64,000 nucleotides of DNA from Acidobacteriota bacterium (GTDB lineage: Bacteria > Acidobacteriota > Blastocatellia > Pyrinomonadales > Pyrinomonadaceae). A program made the position numbers and the translations under genes. The DNA is taken from the NCBI GenBank assembly GCA_016718135.1, contig JADKEF010000003.1, positions 372,001 through 436,000 on the forward strand. The letters are read 5' to 3'. Below the pieces are notes generated by a model. The model was given only the letters and a program-made list of their open reading frames with translations. It had not been told where the DNA came from and did not search any database. Positions 26,880 to 36,074 of this stretch are shown piece after piece (position 1 is the stretch's first letter; every line of letters begins with the position of its first letter).

Positions 26880-27776
26880 TTAGCTGTGAGATAGCAGCCG
26901 ACAAACGCATGGGTATGCTGGGTCGCCGTGTTCGACTTGTAAAGTAGTGTGCTCAATGCCAAATTTTTCGTGTAGCGCGTTTGCGGTCGTCGCGAGTAGA
27001 GCGTCGTTGCACACGGAATTCTCCAGTACGATGTGTGCCGTCAATGCAATTTCTGTGGTGCTCATTCCCCAGACGTGCAGATCATGGACGTCACTACAGG
27101 TTGGCAAGGTTTTGAGATATGCTTCAATCCCGACCATGTCGATGCCTTTGGGAACTCCGTCCATTGCAAGATGGATTGATTCAAGCAGAAGACCCATCGT
27201 TCCGTAGGTAATAATACCCGCGATCACAAGGCTGATAATCGGATCGAGCAAGAACCATCCCGAATACATGATCGCAACGCCGGTCACGACGACACCAAGA
27301 GTTATCACGGCATCTGCAAGCAAGTGGACGAATGCACCACGAATATTAAGATCGCCTTTCCTGCCTGAAATAAATAACAGGGCTGTTCCACCGTTGATTA
27401 GGATACCGATCGCTGCCACCCAGATAACCGTAGTTTCTTCGACAGCTTGTGGTTCGCGAATCCTTTGAATGGCTTCCCATACAATTGCCCCGATGGCTAT
27501 GAGGAGAACGACCGCGTTGGTGAGAGCCGCGAGGATCGAGGAACGGCGGAATCCGTATGTATGTTTGGAATTGGGACTGCGACGCGCGAGGCTCGCCGCT
27601 CCCGACGCGAGGGCGAGACCAAATACATCGCTCAAATTATGTCCGGCGTCGGCGACGAGGGCTAGTGAGTTAGACAGTCGCCCGTAAACGAGTTCAAGGA
27701 TCACAAATGCTAGATTCAGCGTGATGCCGATGGCAAAAGCCTTGCCGTAATTTGCTGGTTCGTGATCGTGACCCAT
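26880..27776 (-). CDS. Cation diffusion facilitator (CzcD/ZitB-like metal exporter)
   Basis: The 298-residue inner-membrane antiporter exports zinc, cadmium or cobalt against protons. It has six transmembrane segments, the metal-site motifs DAGHNLSDVFGLAL (second helix) and HLLADAVITLG (fifth helix) and a cytoplasmic C-terminal domain (CSDVHDLHVWGMSTTEIALT). The short C-terminal part and the absence of a His-rich loop suggest a zinc/cadmium type. It is divergent from the osmC operon with twin palindromes between them, so co-regulation by a metal-responsive repressor is plausible. Confidence 0.92.
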   Translation of the reverse strand: MGHDHEPANYGKAFAIGITLNLAFVILELVYGRLSNSLALVADAGHNLSDVFGLALASGAASLARRSPNSKHTYGFRRSSILAALTNAVVLLIAIGAIVWEAIQRIREPQAVEETTVIWVAAIGILINGGTALLFISGRKGDLNIRGAFVHLLADAVITLGVVVTGVAIMYSGWFLLDPIISLVIAGIITYGTMGLLLESIHLAMDGVPKGIDMVGIEAYLKTLPTCSDVHDLHVWGMSTTEIALTAHIVLENSVCNDALLATTANALHEKFGIEHTTLQVEHGDPAYPCVCRLLSHS

Positions 27777-27834
27777 ATTTGATCTCCCATCTCTGGCTCT
27801 ACCGAACTTCGATCAACTAGTTTCAAGAGTAACA

Positions 27835-27856
27835 CAATTATGTTTTGACATAATTG
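27835..27856. promoter_or_regulatory. Palindromic operator 1 with an embedded TTGACA
   Basis: CAATTATGT (27835-27843) and ACATAATTG (27848-27856) are perfect 9-base arms with a 4-base spacer. A consensus -35 hexamer TTGACA lies inside it (27845-27850), directed at the osmC operon, so binding would block RNA polymerase. The site is about 60 bases upstream of the divergent CDF start. Confidence 0.65.
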
Positions 27857-27881
27857 ATCTGAGGGCGTAGCCTAAGAATAT

Positions 27882-27903
27882 CAATTATGTTTATGCATAA
27901 ATG
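27882..27903. promoter_or_regulatory. Palindromic operator 2 overlapping the 5' end of the osmC operon
   Basis: CAATTATGT is repeated exactly and is followed after 4 bases by GCATAAATG, a 7-of-9 match to the second arm of operator 1. The centres of the two palindromes are 47 bases apart. The size and spacing suit an ArsR/SmtB-type dimer, but no such regulator gene lies in the window. Confidence 0.55.
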
Positions 27904-27918
27904 TTAGAGGCAGTAGAG

Positions 27919-28350
27919 ATGAAGAGTGAAGGCAAAAAACTAACGTTCCACGTCGAAGCAGTTCGGCTCGACGAACACGGCAGTTTGGCACGCTGTAAAT
28001 CTGCCGAGATTCGCCTCGACACGGACATGGCGGGAAACGCCGATGCGTTCAATCCGGCCGAATTACTGCTTGCGGCGATAACTGCATGCATGATCAAGGG
28101 AATCGAGCGCGTGACACCGATCCTCAAGTTTTCGCTTCGCGGGGTGACCGTCAGCATCCAAGGCGTGAGACAGGACGTGCCGCCGAGGTTGGAATCGATC
28201 ACATATGAGATCGTTGTCGATACCGATGAATCAGATCAGAGATTGGAGTTGCTCCACGACAACGTGAAAAAATTTGGGACGGTATTTAACACGGTCGCAC
28301 CGGGAACCGATCTAACAGGTGTGATGCAACGCACTCAGAACGAGATATAG
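27919..28350 (+). CDS. OsmC-family peroxiredoxin-like protein
   Basis: OsmC/Ohr proteins reduce organic hydroperoxides; this 143-residue member has FNPAELLLAAITACMIKGIE, the typical OsmC core helix with a single cysteine (the family's redox pair has a second). I start it at the ATG at 27919 because GAGG precedes it by 8 bases. The ATG at 27901 lies inside operator 2 and lacks a ribosome site. It heads an operon with a small thioredoxin and an ArsP-like permease. Confidence 0.85.
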   Translation: MKSEGKKLTFHVEAVRLDEHGSLARCKSAEIRLDTDMAGNADAFNPAELLLAAITACMIKGIERVTPILKFSLRGVTVSIQGVRQDVPPRLESITYEIVVDTDESDQRLELLHDNVKKFGTVFNTVAPGTDLTGVMQRTQNEI

Positions 28351-28368
28351 AGAGCTTAGAATAAGAAA

Positions 28369-28602
28369 ATGAAAACCATAAAGATCCTCGGCACGGGATG
28401 TGCCAAATGCAAGCAGACCGAAGCGGTCATTCGTGAAACGCTAATCGACTTGGGGCTTGAGGCCAATATCGAGAAGGTCGAAGATATTCAGAAGATAATG
28501 GAATATGACATCATGTCCACCCCGGCGGTTGTGCTCGACGGCGTGGTCAAAATGACGGGTAAGGTGCCTACGAAGGAAGAAGTCGGAGCAATGTTGGCAT
28601 AA
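28369..28602 (+). CDS. Small thioredoxin-like redox protein (MTH895 type)
   Basis: The 77-residue protein has the active-site motif GTGCAKC near the N-terminus and a thioredoxin-like fold pattern (KIMEYDIMSTPAVVLDGV, including the cis-proline). Such small redox proteins are usually found beside ArsP/UPF0718 permeases and ArsR regulators. It lies 18 bases after the OsmC gene and 3 bases before the permease. Confidence 0.85.
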   Translation: MKTIKILGTGCAKCKQTEAVIRETLIDLGLEANIEKVEDIQKIMEYDIMSTPAVVLDGVVKMTGKVPTKEEVGAMLA

Positions 28603-28605
28603 GCG

Positions 28606-29583
28606 ATGTTTGACTGGGTGCAATCATTCGCGGACTGGCTGATATACAACCTCGTCGGTATCGAGCAAGGCTCGCATCTTGGCGACGCTCTCAATTTCTT
28701 TGTCTATGACACGATCAAGATCATAATTCTACTTTTTCTGATCACTTTCGTTATGGGCATCGTCAACGCCTACTTTCCGATCGAGCGTATCCGCTCATTC
28801 CTCTCTCGAAACAGGCTTTACGGCGGCGAATATCTTCTGGCTTCTACGTTCGGAGCGGTGACTCCATTCTGTTCGTGTTCGTCGGTACCGCTGTTTATTG
28901 GATTTGTCCGCGGCGGCATCCCGCTAGGCGTTACCTTCGCATTTCTGGTGACGTCGCCGCTCGTCAATGAGGTGGCGGTTGCGGTGTTGCTCGGTTCATT
29001 CGGCCTTAAAACGACCGCTATCTATGTCGCGACCGGGATAACGCTTGGCGTTATAAGCGGTATCATTTTAGGCCGCCTTAAGCTCGAACATCTTTTAACG
29101 GATTGGGTACACAAGCTCTGGGAAGAAGCCGAGGCGGGCCGAGAAGCATTTGTATCCGAGCCCAAGACATTTCTTGAGCGTTTACCCGGAATTGCCCGCG
29201 ACGCCCTCGGTATCGTAAAGAGCGTGACGCCTTACATCCTCATCGGCATCGCGATCGGAGCGGCAATGCACGGGTATGTTCCCGAAGGGTTCTTTGAGGC
29301 ATACATCGGCAAAGGCACATGGTACGCGGTTCCGCTCGCCGTTCTTATTGGCGTTCCGATGTATGCGGATGCGACAGGGATCGTCCCCGTAATTCAGGTG
29401 TTCGTCGCCAAAGGCATCCCGATCGGGACGTCCCTCGCCTTTATGATGGCGGTCGTCGGACTATCGATCCCCGAGGCGATGCTGCTCAAAAAAGTTATGA
29501 CGATCAAACTGATCGCCATCTTTTTCGGCATCGTCACGATATGTATTATTTTTTCGGGCTATCTATTCAACCTAATACTGTGA
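28606..29583 (+). CDS. ArsP-like permease (UPF0718 family)
   Basis: The 325-residue integral membrane protein has eight or so transmembrane segments and the family's conserved cysteine motif FGAVTPFCSCSSVPLFIGFV. Family members include ArsP, a trivalent organoarsenical efflux permease; others have no known substrate. The motif CSCSS is consistent with thiol coordination of a metalloid. It ends the operon 3 bases before the convergent phosphate transporter stop codon. Confidence 0.82.
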   Translation: MFDWVQSFADWLIYNLVGIEQGSHLGDALNFFVYDTIKIIILLFLITFVMGIVNAYFPIERIRSFLSRNRLYGGEYLLASTFGAVTPFCSCSSVPLFIGFVRGGIPLGVTFAFLVTSPLVNEVAVAVLLGSFGLKTTAIYVATGITLGVISGIILGRLKLEHLLTDWVHKLWEEAEAGREAFVSEPKTFLERLPGIARDALGIVKSVTPYILIGIAIGAAMHGYVPEGFFEAYIGKGTWYAVPLAVLIGVPMYADATGIVPVIQVFVAKGIPIGTSLAFMMAVVGLSIPEAMLLKKVMTIKLIAIFFGIVTICIIFSGYLFNLIL

Positions 29584-29586
29584 GGC

Positions 29587-30663
29587 CTATTTCATCCCAA
29601 GCAGCTTTTCGATAACCAAGATCACGCCGTAGGATAATGCAGCAATCAGTGCCGCCATCGGGATCGTTAGCACCCAAGCCCAGACGATACGGCCCGCGAC
29701 GCCCCATTTAACCGCAGAAAATCGTTTTGCCGAGCCGACGCCGACGATCGAACCGGTGATCGTATGCGTAGTCGAAACCGGAATTCCGGCCGCGGTCGCC
29801 CCAAACAGCGTCAACGCTCCGGCAGTCTCTGCACAAAATCCGCCCACGGGCTGTAGCTTCACGATCTTGGTTCCCATCGTTTTCACGATACGCCAACCGC
29901 CTGAAAGCGTACCGAGTCCGATCGCGGCGTGAGCGGCAAGCACGACCCACAACGGAATTTCAGGAAGCTTTCCCGCAGCCGTCATCTGCAGATATCCGCC
30001 CGAGACCAATACGATGGTAATAATACCCATCGTTTTCTGGGCGTCGTTTCCACCGTGTCCCAGTGAATACGCTGCGGCCGAGAAAAGTTGTCCGACGCGA
30101 AAGCCGCGGTCTACCTTATGTAGCGAAAACCGGTGAAATATCCAATAGACGCTCACCATCATGATAAATCCGAGCGTCATACCGATGAGCGGCGAGAGAA
30201 CGATAAAGCTGAGGGTTTTGATCCAGCCCTCTGCCTTCAAGACCGTCTCGACGCTATTAAAACCGAAATAATAAATGTACGAGCAGATTGCACCGCCGGC
30301 GTAAGCTCCGACAAGTGCGTGTGAGCTTGAGGTCGGGAGACCCAAATACCACGTTATTAAGTTCCAGATGGTTGCGCCCAGAACGGCCGCAAGCAGCACG
30401 AATAGCTGGTCGCCTTGCGGGATAACGGCGATATTGACCATGTCGCCACCGATCGTTTTTGCGACTGCCGTACCAAATACGAGGAACGCAATAAAGTTAA
30501 AAAATGCGGCCCATGCAACGGCTACGCCTGGCGACAGAACACGCGTGGCGACCACTGTTGCGATCGAATTTGCCGCATCGTGAAACCCATTCACATAGTC
30601 GAATATCAGAGCAACCACAATGATGAGAACAACCAAACCGAAGGAAACTGACTGTGCATCCAT
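29587..30663 (-). CDS. pit: PiT-family inorganic phosphate transporter
   Basis: This 358-residue low-affinity phosphate:cation symporter has about ten membrane segments. Both PiT signature regions are present: VNGFHDAANSIATVVATRVL near the N-terminus and GHGGNDAQKTMGI in the second half. It begins 9 bases after the DUF47 gene, its usual partner. Its position at the end of the pst-phoU block puts low- and high-affinity uptake under one roof. Confidence 0.93.
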   Translation of the reverse strand: MDAQSVSFGLVVLIIVVALIFDYVNGFHDAANSIATVVATRVLSPGVAVAWAAFFNFIAFLVFGTAVAKTIGGDMVNIAVIPQGDQLFVLLAAVLGATIWNLITWYLGLPTSSSHALVGAYAGGAICSYIYYFGFNSVETVLKAEGWIKTLSFIVLSPLIGMTLGFIMMVSVYWIFHRFSLHKVDRGFRVGQLFSAAAYSLGHGGNDAQKTMGIITIVLVSGGYLQMTAAGKLPEIPLWVVLAAHAAIGLGTLSGGWRIVKTMGTKIVKLQPVGGFCAETAGALTLFGATAAGIPVSTTHTITGSIVGVGSAKRFSAVKWGVAGRIVWAWVLTIPMAALIAALSYGVILVIEKLLGMK

Positions 30664-30672
30664 AGTTGCCTC

Positions 30673-31290
30673 TTAGTTGTGCTTGAGCACGATACTCTCG
30701 ATGATGTTGCCCACACTCTCGCATCGGTCAGTCCCATTCTCGAGGATCTCGTAGAGCTCTTTCCATTTAATGATCTTTACGGCGTCTGAGTTTTTGAAAA
30801 GTGCAGCCATCGCACGGAAATATATTTCGTCCGCATCATTCTCAAGTCGCTGTATCTCCAGAAGGTTTTGCTCCATTCCCTTCGCCGTTTTGAGATGCGA
30901 GACCGCGCCGTAGATCTCGGCCGCCTGCTTTTCCAGGACGACAGCAAGTTCGATGGCGAAAGAATCTGATTCGTGAATGTTGTACATCACAACTGCCCGT
31001 GCGGCAGCGTCGATGTAGTCACACACATCATCGAGCGCCACGGACAGCGTGTAGATATCTTCGCGGTCAAAGGGCGTGATAAAGGACTTGTTGAGTTTGG
31101 TGGTGACGCTATGGGTGATCTCGTCGCACTCGTGTTCGACGCTTTTTATCTTTTTGGACAACGCGTCAAAGTTCTCATCTGGGCCCTTCAAAAGCTCAAC
31201 CAGAAGAGCCGCCGCCTCCTGTATCTTCGCCGTCATTTGCGCGAACAAGACAAAATACTGGTCTTCCTTCGGTAAAAAGCTAAACGCCAT
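30673..31290 (-). CDS. DUF47/PhoU-like accessory protein of PiT
   Basis: The 205-residue all-helical cytosolic protein matches the DUF47 family, which resembles PhoU and is thought to regulate PiT transporters. Visible features are KSVEHECDEITHSVTTKLNK and PFDREDIYTLSVALDDVCDY, with the characteristic DREDI motif. It is directly upstream of pit on the same strand, and 81 bases beyond phoU. Confidence 0.9.
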   Translation of the reverse strand: MAFSFLPKEDQYFVLFAQMTAKIQEAAALLVELLKGPDENFDALSKKIKSVEHECDEITHSVTTKLNKSFITPFDREDIYTLSVALDDVCDYIDAAARAVVMYNIHESDSFAIELAVVLEKQAAEIYGAVSHLKTAKGMEQNLLEIQRLENDADEIYFRAMAALFKNSDAVKIIKWKELYEILENGTDRCESVGNIIESIVLKHN

Positions 31291-31371
31291 ATCGTTTCAT
31301 CTCCGGGTTCGAAAATAAGATCTAGATTAGAAATAAACTAGCAGAAACCGAAAAGAAACGCGATGATGCAT

Positions 31372-32034
31372 TCATCCCCGGGGGCTATGCTTGATTATGG
31401 AGGCTTCGGCAAGATATACGGTCAGCTCGCAAAGGTCCTTGACGTAGTCGCCGATGCGTTCGAGGTGTTTCGCGACGAATAAAAGCTGCGCCGCGCTTGT
31501 GGTGGTGGCTGGATCATTGATGATCATTCCGATCAGATCGCTGAAGACTTTCTTATAATTACTGTCGATGATGCGGTCCTGCTTAATGATCTTTCGGGAA
31601 GCCTCGGCATCCTCGGCAATGAAGGCATCCAGCGCATTTCGAAGCATCTCCGCCGCCATATCCGACATTGTTGTCATTTCCGGAAATTGCCGGAGCTCGG
31701 GTTCGGTGTTTATTACAAGCACAGCCTCGGCAATGTTGCCGGCATGGTCTGCCAATCGCTCTAGAACCGGAGTGATCTTCGCTACTGCTATGACCAATCT
31801 GAGGTCATGGGCAGCAGGTTGATAAAGAGCGATGATCTCGACGCTCATCCGGTCGATCTCGAGCTCGATCTGGTTGATTATCTTATCTTCTTCGAGCACT
31901 TGTTCCGCCAGCTTGCTGTCACGGGTTATAAGTGCCTGCATTGCACGCAAGACGGCCGTCTCAGCCTTGCCACCGAGCAAGAGTACCTTGTCGCGGAGAG
32001 AATCTAGTTGCTGGTCAATAATCCGGTGTTCCAT
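31372..32034 (-). CDS. phoU: Phosphate-signalling protein PhoU
   Basis: PhoU is a peripheral cytosolic protein that transmits the PstSCAB uptake state to the PhoR/PhoB two-component system and dampens transport. The 220-residue protein has two three-helix repeats with metal-binding motifs: KIINQIELEIDRMSVEII, RLVIAVAKITPVLERLADHAGNIAE and the second-half LLFVAKHLERIGDYVKDLCE. It follows pstB by 47 bases. No phoB/phoR pair lies in the window. Confidence 0.93.
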   Translation of the reverse strand: MEHRIIDQQLDSLRDKVLLLGGKAETAVLRAMQALITRDSKLAEQVLEEDKIINQIELEIDRMSVEIIALYQPAAHDLRLVIAVAKITPVLERLADHAGNIAEAVLVINTEPELRQFPEMTTMSDMAAEMLRNALDAFIAEDAEASRKIIKQDRIIDSNYKKVFSDLIGMIINDPATTTSAAQLLFVAKHLERIGDYVKDLCELTVYLAEASIIKHSPRG

Positions 32035-32081
32035 TCTTTTTCTACAAAAACTATATTAGCACGACTTCTCAGCCCCGAAAA

Positions 32082-32837
32082 TTATCCAAATCTTCCCGTG
32101 ATGTAGTCCTCGGTAAGCTTTTCGTTGGGATTTGTGAACATCTTATCGGTCGGATTGTACTCGACCAGCTTTCCGAGCATAAAGAACGCGGTCTTATCTG
32201 AAACACGCGCCGCCTGCTGCATGTTGTGGGTAACGATGATGATCGTGTATTGCCTTTTGAGCTCAACGACGAGCTCCTCGATCTTTTGCGTGGCCATCGG
32301 ATCAAGCGCCGATGCCGGCTCATCCATCAAGATCACCTCCGGCTGAACGGCAAGTGCACGGGCAATGCACAAACGCTGTTGTTGGCCTCCCGATAGGCCA
32401 AACGCCGACGTATTAAGTCGGTCCTTGACCTCATTCCACAATGCTGCGTCGGTCAGTGCTTTTTCAACCCTAGCCGTCAGATCGGCTTTGTCTTTGTGGA
32501 TACCGTTGATCTGAATACCGTAGGCAACATTATCAAAAATTGATTTAGGAAATGGATTCGATTTCTGAAAGACCATTCCGACCTTACGTCTCAATGCAAC
32601 TACATCCGTATTCGCCTCGTTGATATCCTTGCCATCGATCAGAACTTCGCCCTCGACACGAGTATTCGGGATCGTGTCGTTCATTCGATTCAGCGTGCGC
32701 AAAAAGGTTGACTTTCCGCAGCCCGACGGACCGATAAAGGCAATAACCTGGTTTGCCGGCAGCTCGAGCGATATCCCATGTAGAGCCTGAGCTTTCCCAT
32801 AGTAGAAATCTAGATTTGAAACGCTGATTTTACTCAT
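32082..32837 (-). CDS. pstB: Phosphate ABC transporter ATP-binding protein PstB
   Basis: This 251-residue ATPase drives phosphate import. It contains Walker A GPSGCGKST, the Q-loop MVFQKSNPFPKSIFDNVAYG, the ABC signature LSGGQQQRLCIARALA and Walker B VILMDEPASALDP. Length and sequence are typical. It starts 5 bases after pstA. Confidence 0.97.
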   Translation of the reverse strand: MSKISVSNLDFYYGKAQALHGISLELPANQVIAFIGPSGCGKSTFLRTLNRMNDTIPNTRVEGEVLIDGKDINEANTDVVALRRKVGMVFQKSNPFPKSIFDNVAYGIQINGIHKDKADLTARVEKALTDAALWNEVKDRLNTSAFGLSGGQQQRLCIARALAVQPEVILMDEPASALDPMATQKIEELVVELKRQYTIIIVTHNMQQAARVSDKTAFFMLGKLVEYNPTDKMFTNPNEKLTEDYITGRFG

Positions 32838-32842
32838 CTTTG

Positions 32843-33667
32843 TTAGTAACCCTTACGCGTTGTGTAGCGAACAATAATATTGATCACCAGGATCAACGTT
32901 ATCAAAACCAAGGTCGCGGCCCAGGCTTTGGCGTGCCACTCTTCGAACGGAGAGATCGCGTAGTTATAGATCTGCACCGGCATCGAGGCCATCGGTTCGT
33001 CGAGGTAAATATTATAGAATCTGCTGCCAAAAGCGGTGAAGAGAAGCGGTGCCGTCTCGCCGAGAACTCGCGCCACCGCGAGCATCGCACCGGTCGCAAT
33101 ACCGGTCTTCGCCGCCGGCAGGACAATATCCCAAGTCACGCGCCATTCCGGAGCACCCAGAGCGAGTGCACCTTCACGCATGGATTTTGGAACCAGCTTG
33201 ACGATCTCTTCCGTCGTTCGCGTCACGATCGGGATCATTATTAATGCAAGGGCGATCGACCCTGCAAGCGTGGAAAAATAGCCTTGCTGGAGAACGACCA
33301 ATGCGTACACGAACACACCAAAAACGATCGACGGGATACCGATCATCGCATCGGCTACGAATCTCACGATCGTGCCAAACCAACCGCTGCCCAACTCTGC
33401 CAGATATGTTCCGATCGCGATACCGAGCGGAATACCGACTAGCGAGGCAAGTCCCAGAAGGGTAAGCGATCCGACGATAGCGTTACCGATGCCGCCGCCC
33501 TCGCCAACTGGTTTTGGCGTCTGAACCAAAAACTGCCAACTCAACGAGGAGATGCCTTGAAACGAGATATAGCCAAGAATAAGAACGAGAATGCCGACCA
33601 CGGCGAACGCACAAAGTGCGGTCAGCGTCGTCATTATTGTGTTCACTAGGCGTCTTCTCTCGATCAT
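32843..33667 (-). CDS. pstA: Phosphate ABC transporter permease PstA
   Basis: The 274-residue permease has six membrane segments and the ATPase-coupling EAA-type loop REGALALGAPEWRVTWDIVLP. It pairs with PstC in the membrane. It lies between pstC (10-base gap) and pstB. Confidence 0.95.
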   Translation of the reverse strand: MIERRRLVNTIMTTLTALCAFAVVGILVLILGYISFQGISSLSWQFLVQTPKPVGEGGGIGNAIVGSLTLLGLASLVGIPLGIAIGTYLAELGSGWFGTIVRFVADAMIGIPSIVFGVFVYALVVLQQGYFSTLAGSIALALIMIPIVTRTTEEIVKLVPKSMREGALALGAPEWRVTWDIVLPAAKTGIATGAMLAVARVLGETAPLLFTAFGSRFYNIYLDEPMASMPVQIYNYAISPFEEWHAKAWAATLVLITLILVINIIVRYTTRKGY

Positions 33668-33677
33668 AATTGAATAA

Positions 33678-34637
33678 TCAAGCTACGTTCTGCGTCTTGC
33701 GTCCGACGCTCATAATTAGAAGTTTGGCTAAAGCCGTAACGATAAACGTCACGATGAAAAGGATCAATCCCATCTCGACCAAAGCACTCAAATAAAGATC
33801 CCCAGTCGCCTCGGTAAATTCGTTCGCGATGACCGATGCGATGGTGTAGCCTGGGTCGAAAAGCGAAGCACTAATGTGCGGACGGTTACCGATGATCATC
33901 GTGACCGCCATAGTCTCGCCGACTGCCCGGCCAAGGCCGAGGATCACGGCTCCCGCGATACCTGAGGATGCGTTCGCCAAAACGATCTTCGTCGTTTCCC
34001 ACTTGGTGGCTCCAAGCGCCAAGGCAGCTTCGCGCTGAGTGACCGGGACGGCCTCCAGAATATCCCTAACAACCGCAGTAATGATCGGCGTGATCATGAT
34101 CGCCATGATCAATCCACCCGTAAACATCCCGATCCCGGTCGGTGTTCCCTTAAAGAATGGCAGCCAACCAAGCGTCGCCTGTAACGGTGGTTGAACGTAA
34201 ACGCGTAAAAATGGAGCAAGGACGAAAATTGCCCAAAGACCGTAAACTACCGACGGGATCGCCGCAAGCAATTCGACCAGAAATCCGATCGGACGCGCCA
34301 AGGATCTCGGGGCCTGCTCAACGAGAAATACTGCAACGCCGATCGAAAGCGGCGTAGCGATGAGAACCGCGATGACCGACGAGACAACCGTGCCGTAAAT
34401 GAACGGCAAGGCTCCAAACTCGCCTTTCACCGGGTCCCAAACCTGACCGAACAAGAACGACAGGCCGAATTCTCTGATCGACAACCATGATCCCTGGCCG
34501 ATCACGATCAGCATCGTGATCACAATTATTAGGATCAACGCCGCACAGCCCGTGAGCAGAATACGGTACACCTTGTCCGACGAAGAGAATCGTCGTTTGG
34601 GCTGAAGATCTTCAATTTGGTCGGGTAAATTCGACAT
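33678..34637 (-). CDS. pstC: Phosphate ABC transporter permease PstC
   Basis: The 319-residue permease has six membrane segments, a family PxSI stretch (PLSIGVAVFLVEQAPRSLA) and the EAA-type loop QREAALALGATKWETTKIVL. Its start ATG overlaps the pstS stop codon, so the two are coupled. Confidence 0.95.
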   Translation of the reverse strand: MSNLPDQIEDLQPKRRFSSSDKVYRILLTGCAALILIIVITMLIVIGQGSWLSIREFGLSFLFGQVWDPVKGEFGALPFIYGTVVSSVIAVLIATPLSIGVAVFLVEQAPRSLARPIGFLVELLAAIPSVVYGLWAIFVLAPFLRVYVQPPLQATLGWLPFFKGTPTGIGMFTGGLIMAIMITPIITAVVRDILEAVPVTQREAALALGATKWETTKIVLANASSGIAGAVILGLGRAVGETMAVTMIIGNRPHISASLFDPGYTIASVIANEFTEATGDLYLSALVEMGLILFIVTFIVTALAKLLIMSVGRKTQNVA

Positions 34638-35713
34638 TATTGTGGCTCAGTCCTCAGTGATCTTCCGTTGAATGAGACTGCAGCGATCTTTGCCGAGGCT
34701 CGTTTCACCATTCCCTCAGGGAGCGGTGAGTAGTAAAGGGCCTGAGCAAATCTTTGCCCGTCATTGATGCCCCAGGTTAGAAAATCTACTAGAGTCTTTC
34801 CAACGACCTCGTCCATCTGGTCCCGATATATCAGAACATAAACATAACTTGAGATCGGATACGCGTTCTGGCCACCTGCATCTGTGATGGTTGCCCTTAG
34901 GTCATCCGGTGTTTGATCTAATGTCTCCGCCGCCGCGGTCGTGACGGTCTCAAAATTTGGAAGAACAAAGTTCCCAGCCTTGTTCTTGATCTGAGCAACC
35001 GGCATTTTATTTTTGACGGCGTAAGCCAACTCGATGTAACCGATGGTATTTGGCGTCTGCTTTACCTGGCCCGTCACGCCTTCGTTACCCTTTCCGCCGA
35101 GGCCGACCGGGAAACTCGGCGAGGTGCCTTCGCCGACCTTTTCTTTCCACTCAGGACTGACCTTGGCAAGATAATTTGTAAAAACTGCTGACGTTCCACT
35201 GCCATCAGAGCGATGCACGACCGTTAGCGGCACCGACGGTAGCGGGACGTCTGGATTATCCGCCTTGATCCGTTCGTCGTCCCACGTCTTGATCTTGCCG
35301 AGAAAAATATCAGCGATCGTCGCAGGAGAAAATCTTAATGTTTGCCCTATCCCCTCTAAGTTGTATGTGAGCACGACCGCACCGAGGATGACCGGCACAT
35401 GAAGGATCGGTCCTGGTGCGGACGCAAGGTCTTCGTCCTTCATCGCGACGTCCGTAGCACCAAATTGGATCGTTCGCTCCTTAACCTGCTTGATTCCGCC
35501 GCCCGACCCGATCGACTGATAATCTATCCTGATATTCGAATTGAGGTTGCCGTATTCGCTCACCCACTTCTGCATCAGTGGATTGATGAATGTCGAACCT
35601 GCTCCCTGGATTTTAATCGCATCGCCTTTGCCGCGCCTACCGCTGAAACAGGACGAGACCAACATCGTCGAAACGAGGAGGACGCAGATAAAAAGAATAC
35701 GTATTGCGAACAT
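34637..35713 (-). CDS. pstS: Phosphate-binding lipoprotein PstS
   Basis: PstS captures periplasmic phosphate for PstCA. From the ATG at 35713 it is 358 residues with a lipoprotein signal (LFICVLLVSTMLVSSC, lipobox VSSC). The phosphate-contact motifs IQGAGSTFINPLMQKW, SGGGIKQVKERTIQFGATD and HRSDGSGTSAVFTNYL are present. The frame stays open 22 codons upstream, but that adds a Cys-rich segment before the signal. A Pho-box-like repeat lies about 250 bases upstream. Confidence 0.94.
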   Translation of the reverse strand: MFAIRILFICVLLVSTMLVSSCFSGRRGKGDAIKIQGAGSTFINPLMQKWVSEYGNLNSNIRIDYQSIGSGGGIKQVKERTIQFGATDVAMKDEDLASAPGPILHVPVILGAVVLTYNLEGIGQTLRFSPATIADIFLGKIKTWDDERIKADNPDVPLPSVPLTVVHRSDGSGTSAVFTNYLAKVSPEWKEKVGEGTSPSFPVGLGGKGNEGVTGQVKQTPNTIGYIELAYAVKNKMPVAQIKNKAGNFVLPNFETVTTAAAETLDQTPDDLRATITDAGGQNAYPISSYVYVLIYRDQMDEVVGKTLVDFLTWGINDGQRFAQALYYSPLPEGMVKRASAKIAAVSFNGRSLRTEPQ

Positions 35714-35960
35714 AATAAAACAAGAAAACGCGCAAAATACCTTCTGGCTTGCACGAATCAAATTCCCTTCAATACACAATGTTGTTGAAGAGATAACTTC
35801 GACGTTGAACTAAACGCAAAACTCCGCCAATCCCCCTGTCACGAGCTGCTCGCATCTCTCTTGACTTCCTTATTGCAAGCCGAAAGTATAGCTCAAGAGT
35901 ATTGCCGCTATGGTTACAGAATACTTAACTTTTGCCAGGAGTCTCGTTGGGGAAATCCGT

Positions 35961-35982
35961 TATGTAACATTCTGTTAACATT
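35961..35982. promoter_or_regulatory. Pho-box-like direct repeat
   Basis: On the minus strand TGTTAACAGAA is followed 11 bases later by TGTTACATAAC, a direct repeat with the 11-base period of PhoB/PhoP boxes. It is 250 bases upstream of pstS, which is far for a -35 substitute, and equally could serve the M48 gene on the other strand. The rest of the 430-base gap 35780-36209 has AT-rich promoter-like sequence and two palindromic repeats. Confidence 0.35.
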
Positions 35983-36003
35983 TTGGAAATATTTATCGTC
36001 GTA

Positions 36004-36025
36004 CGACAGACCGCCTGGTCTGTCG
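36004..36025. repeat. Dispersed palindrome, CAGACC family copy 1
   Basis: CGACAGACC-GCCT-GGTCTGTCG, perfect 9-base arms. Other copies lie at 40420, 40483 and 42017, with variants at 36075 and 42085. All are intergenic. Confidence 0.75.
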
Positions 36026-36074
36026 ATCTGGGTTGGAACGACACGATCATAGCGAATACACTTACGTCTTATGA

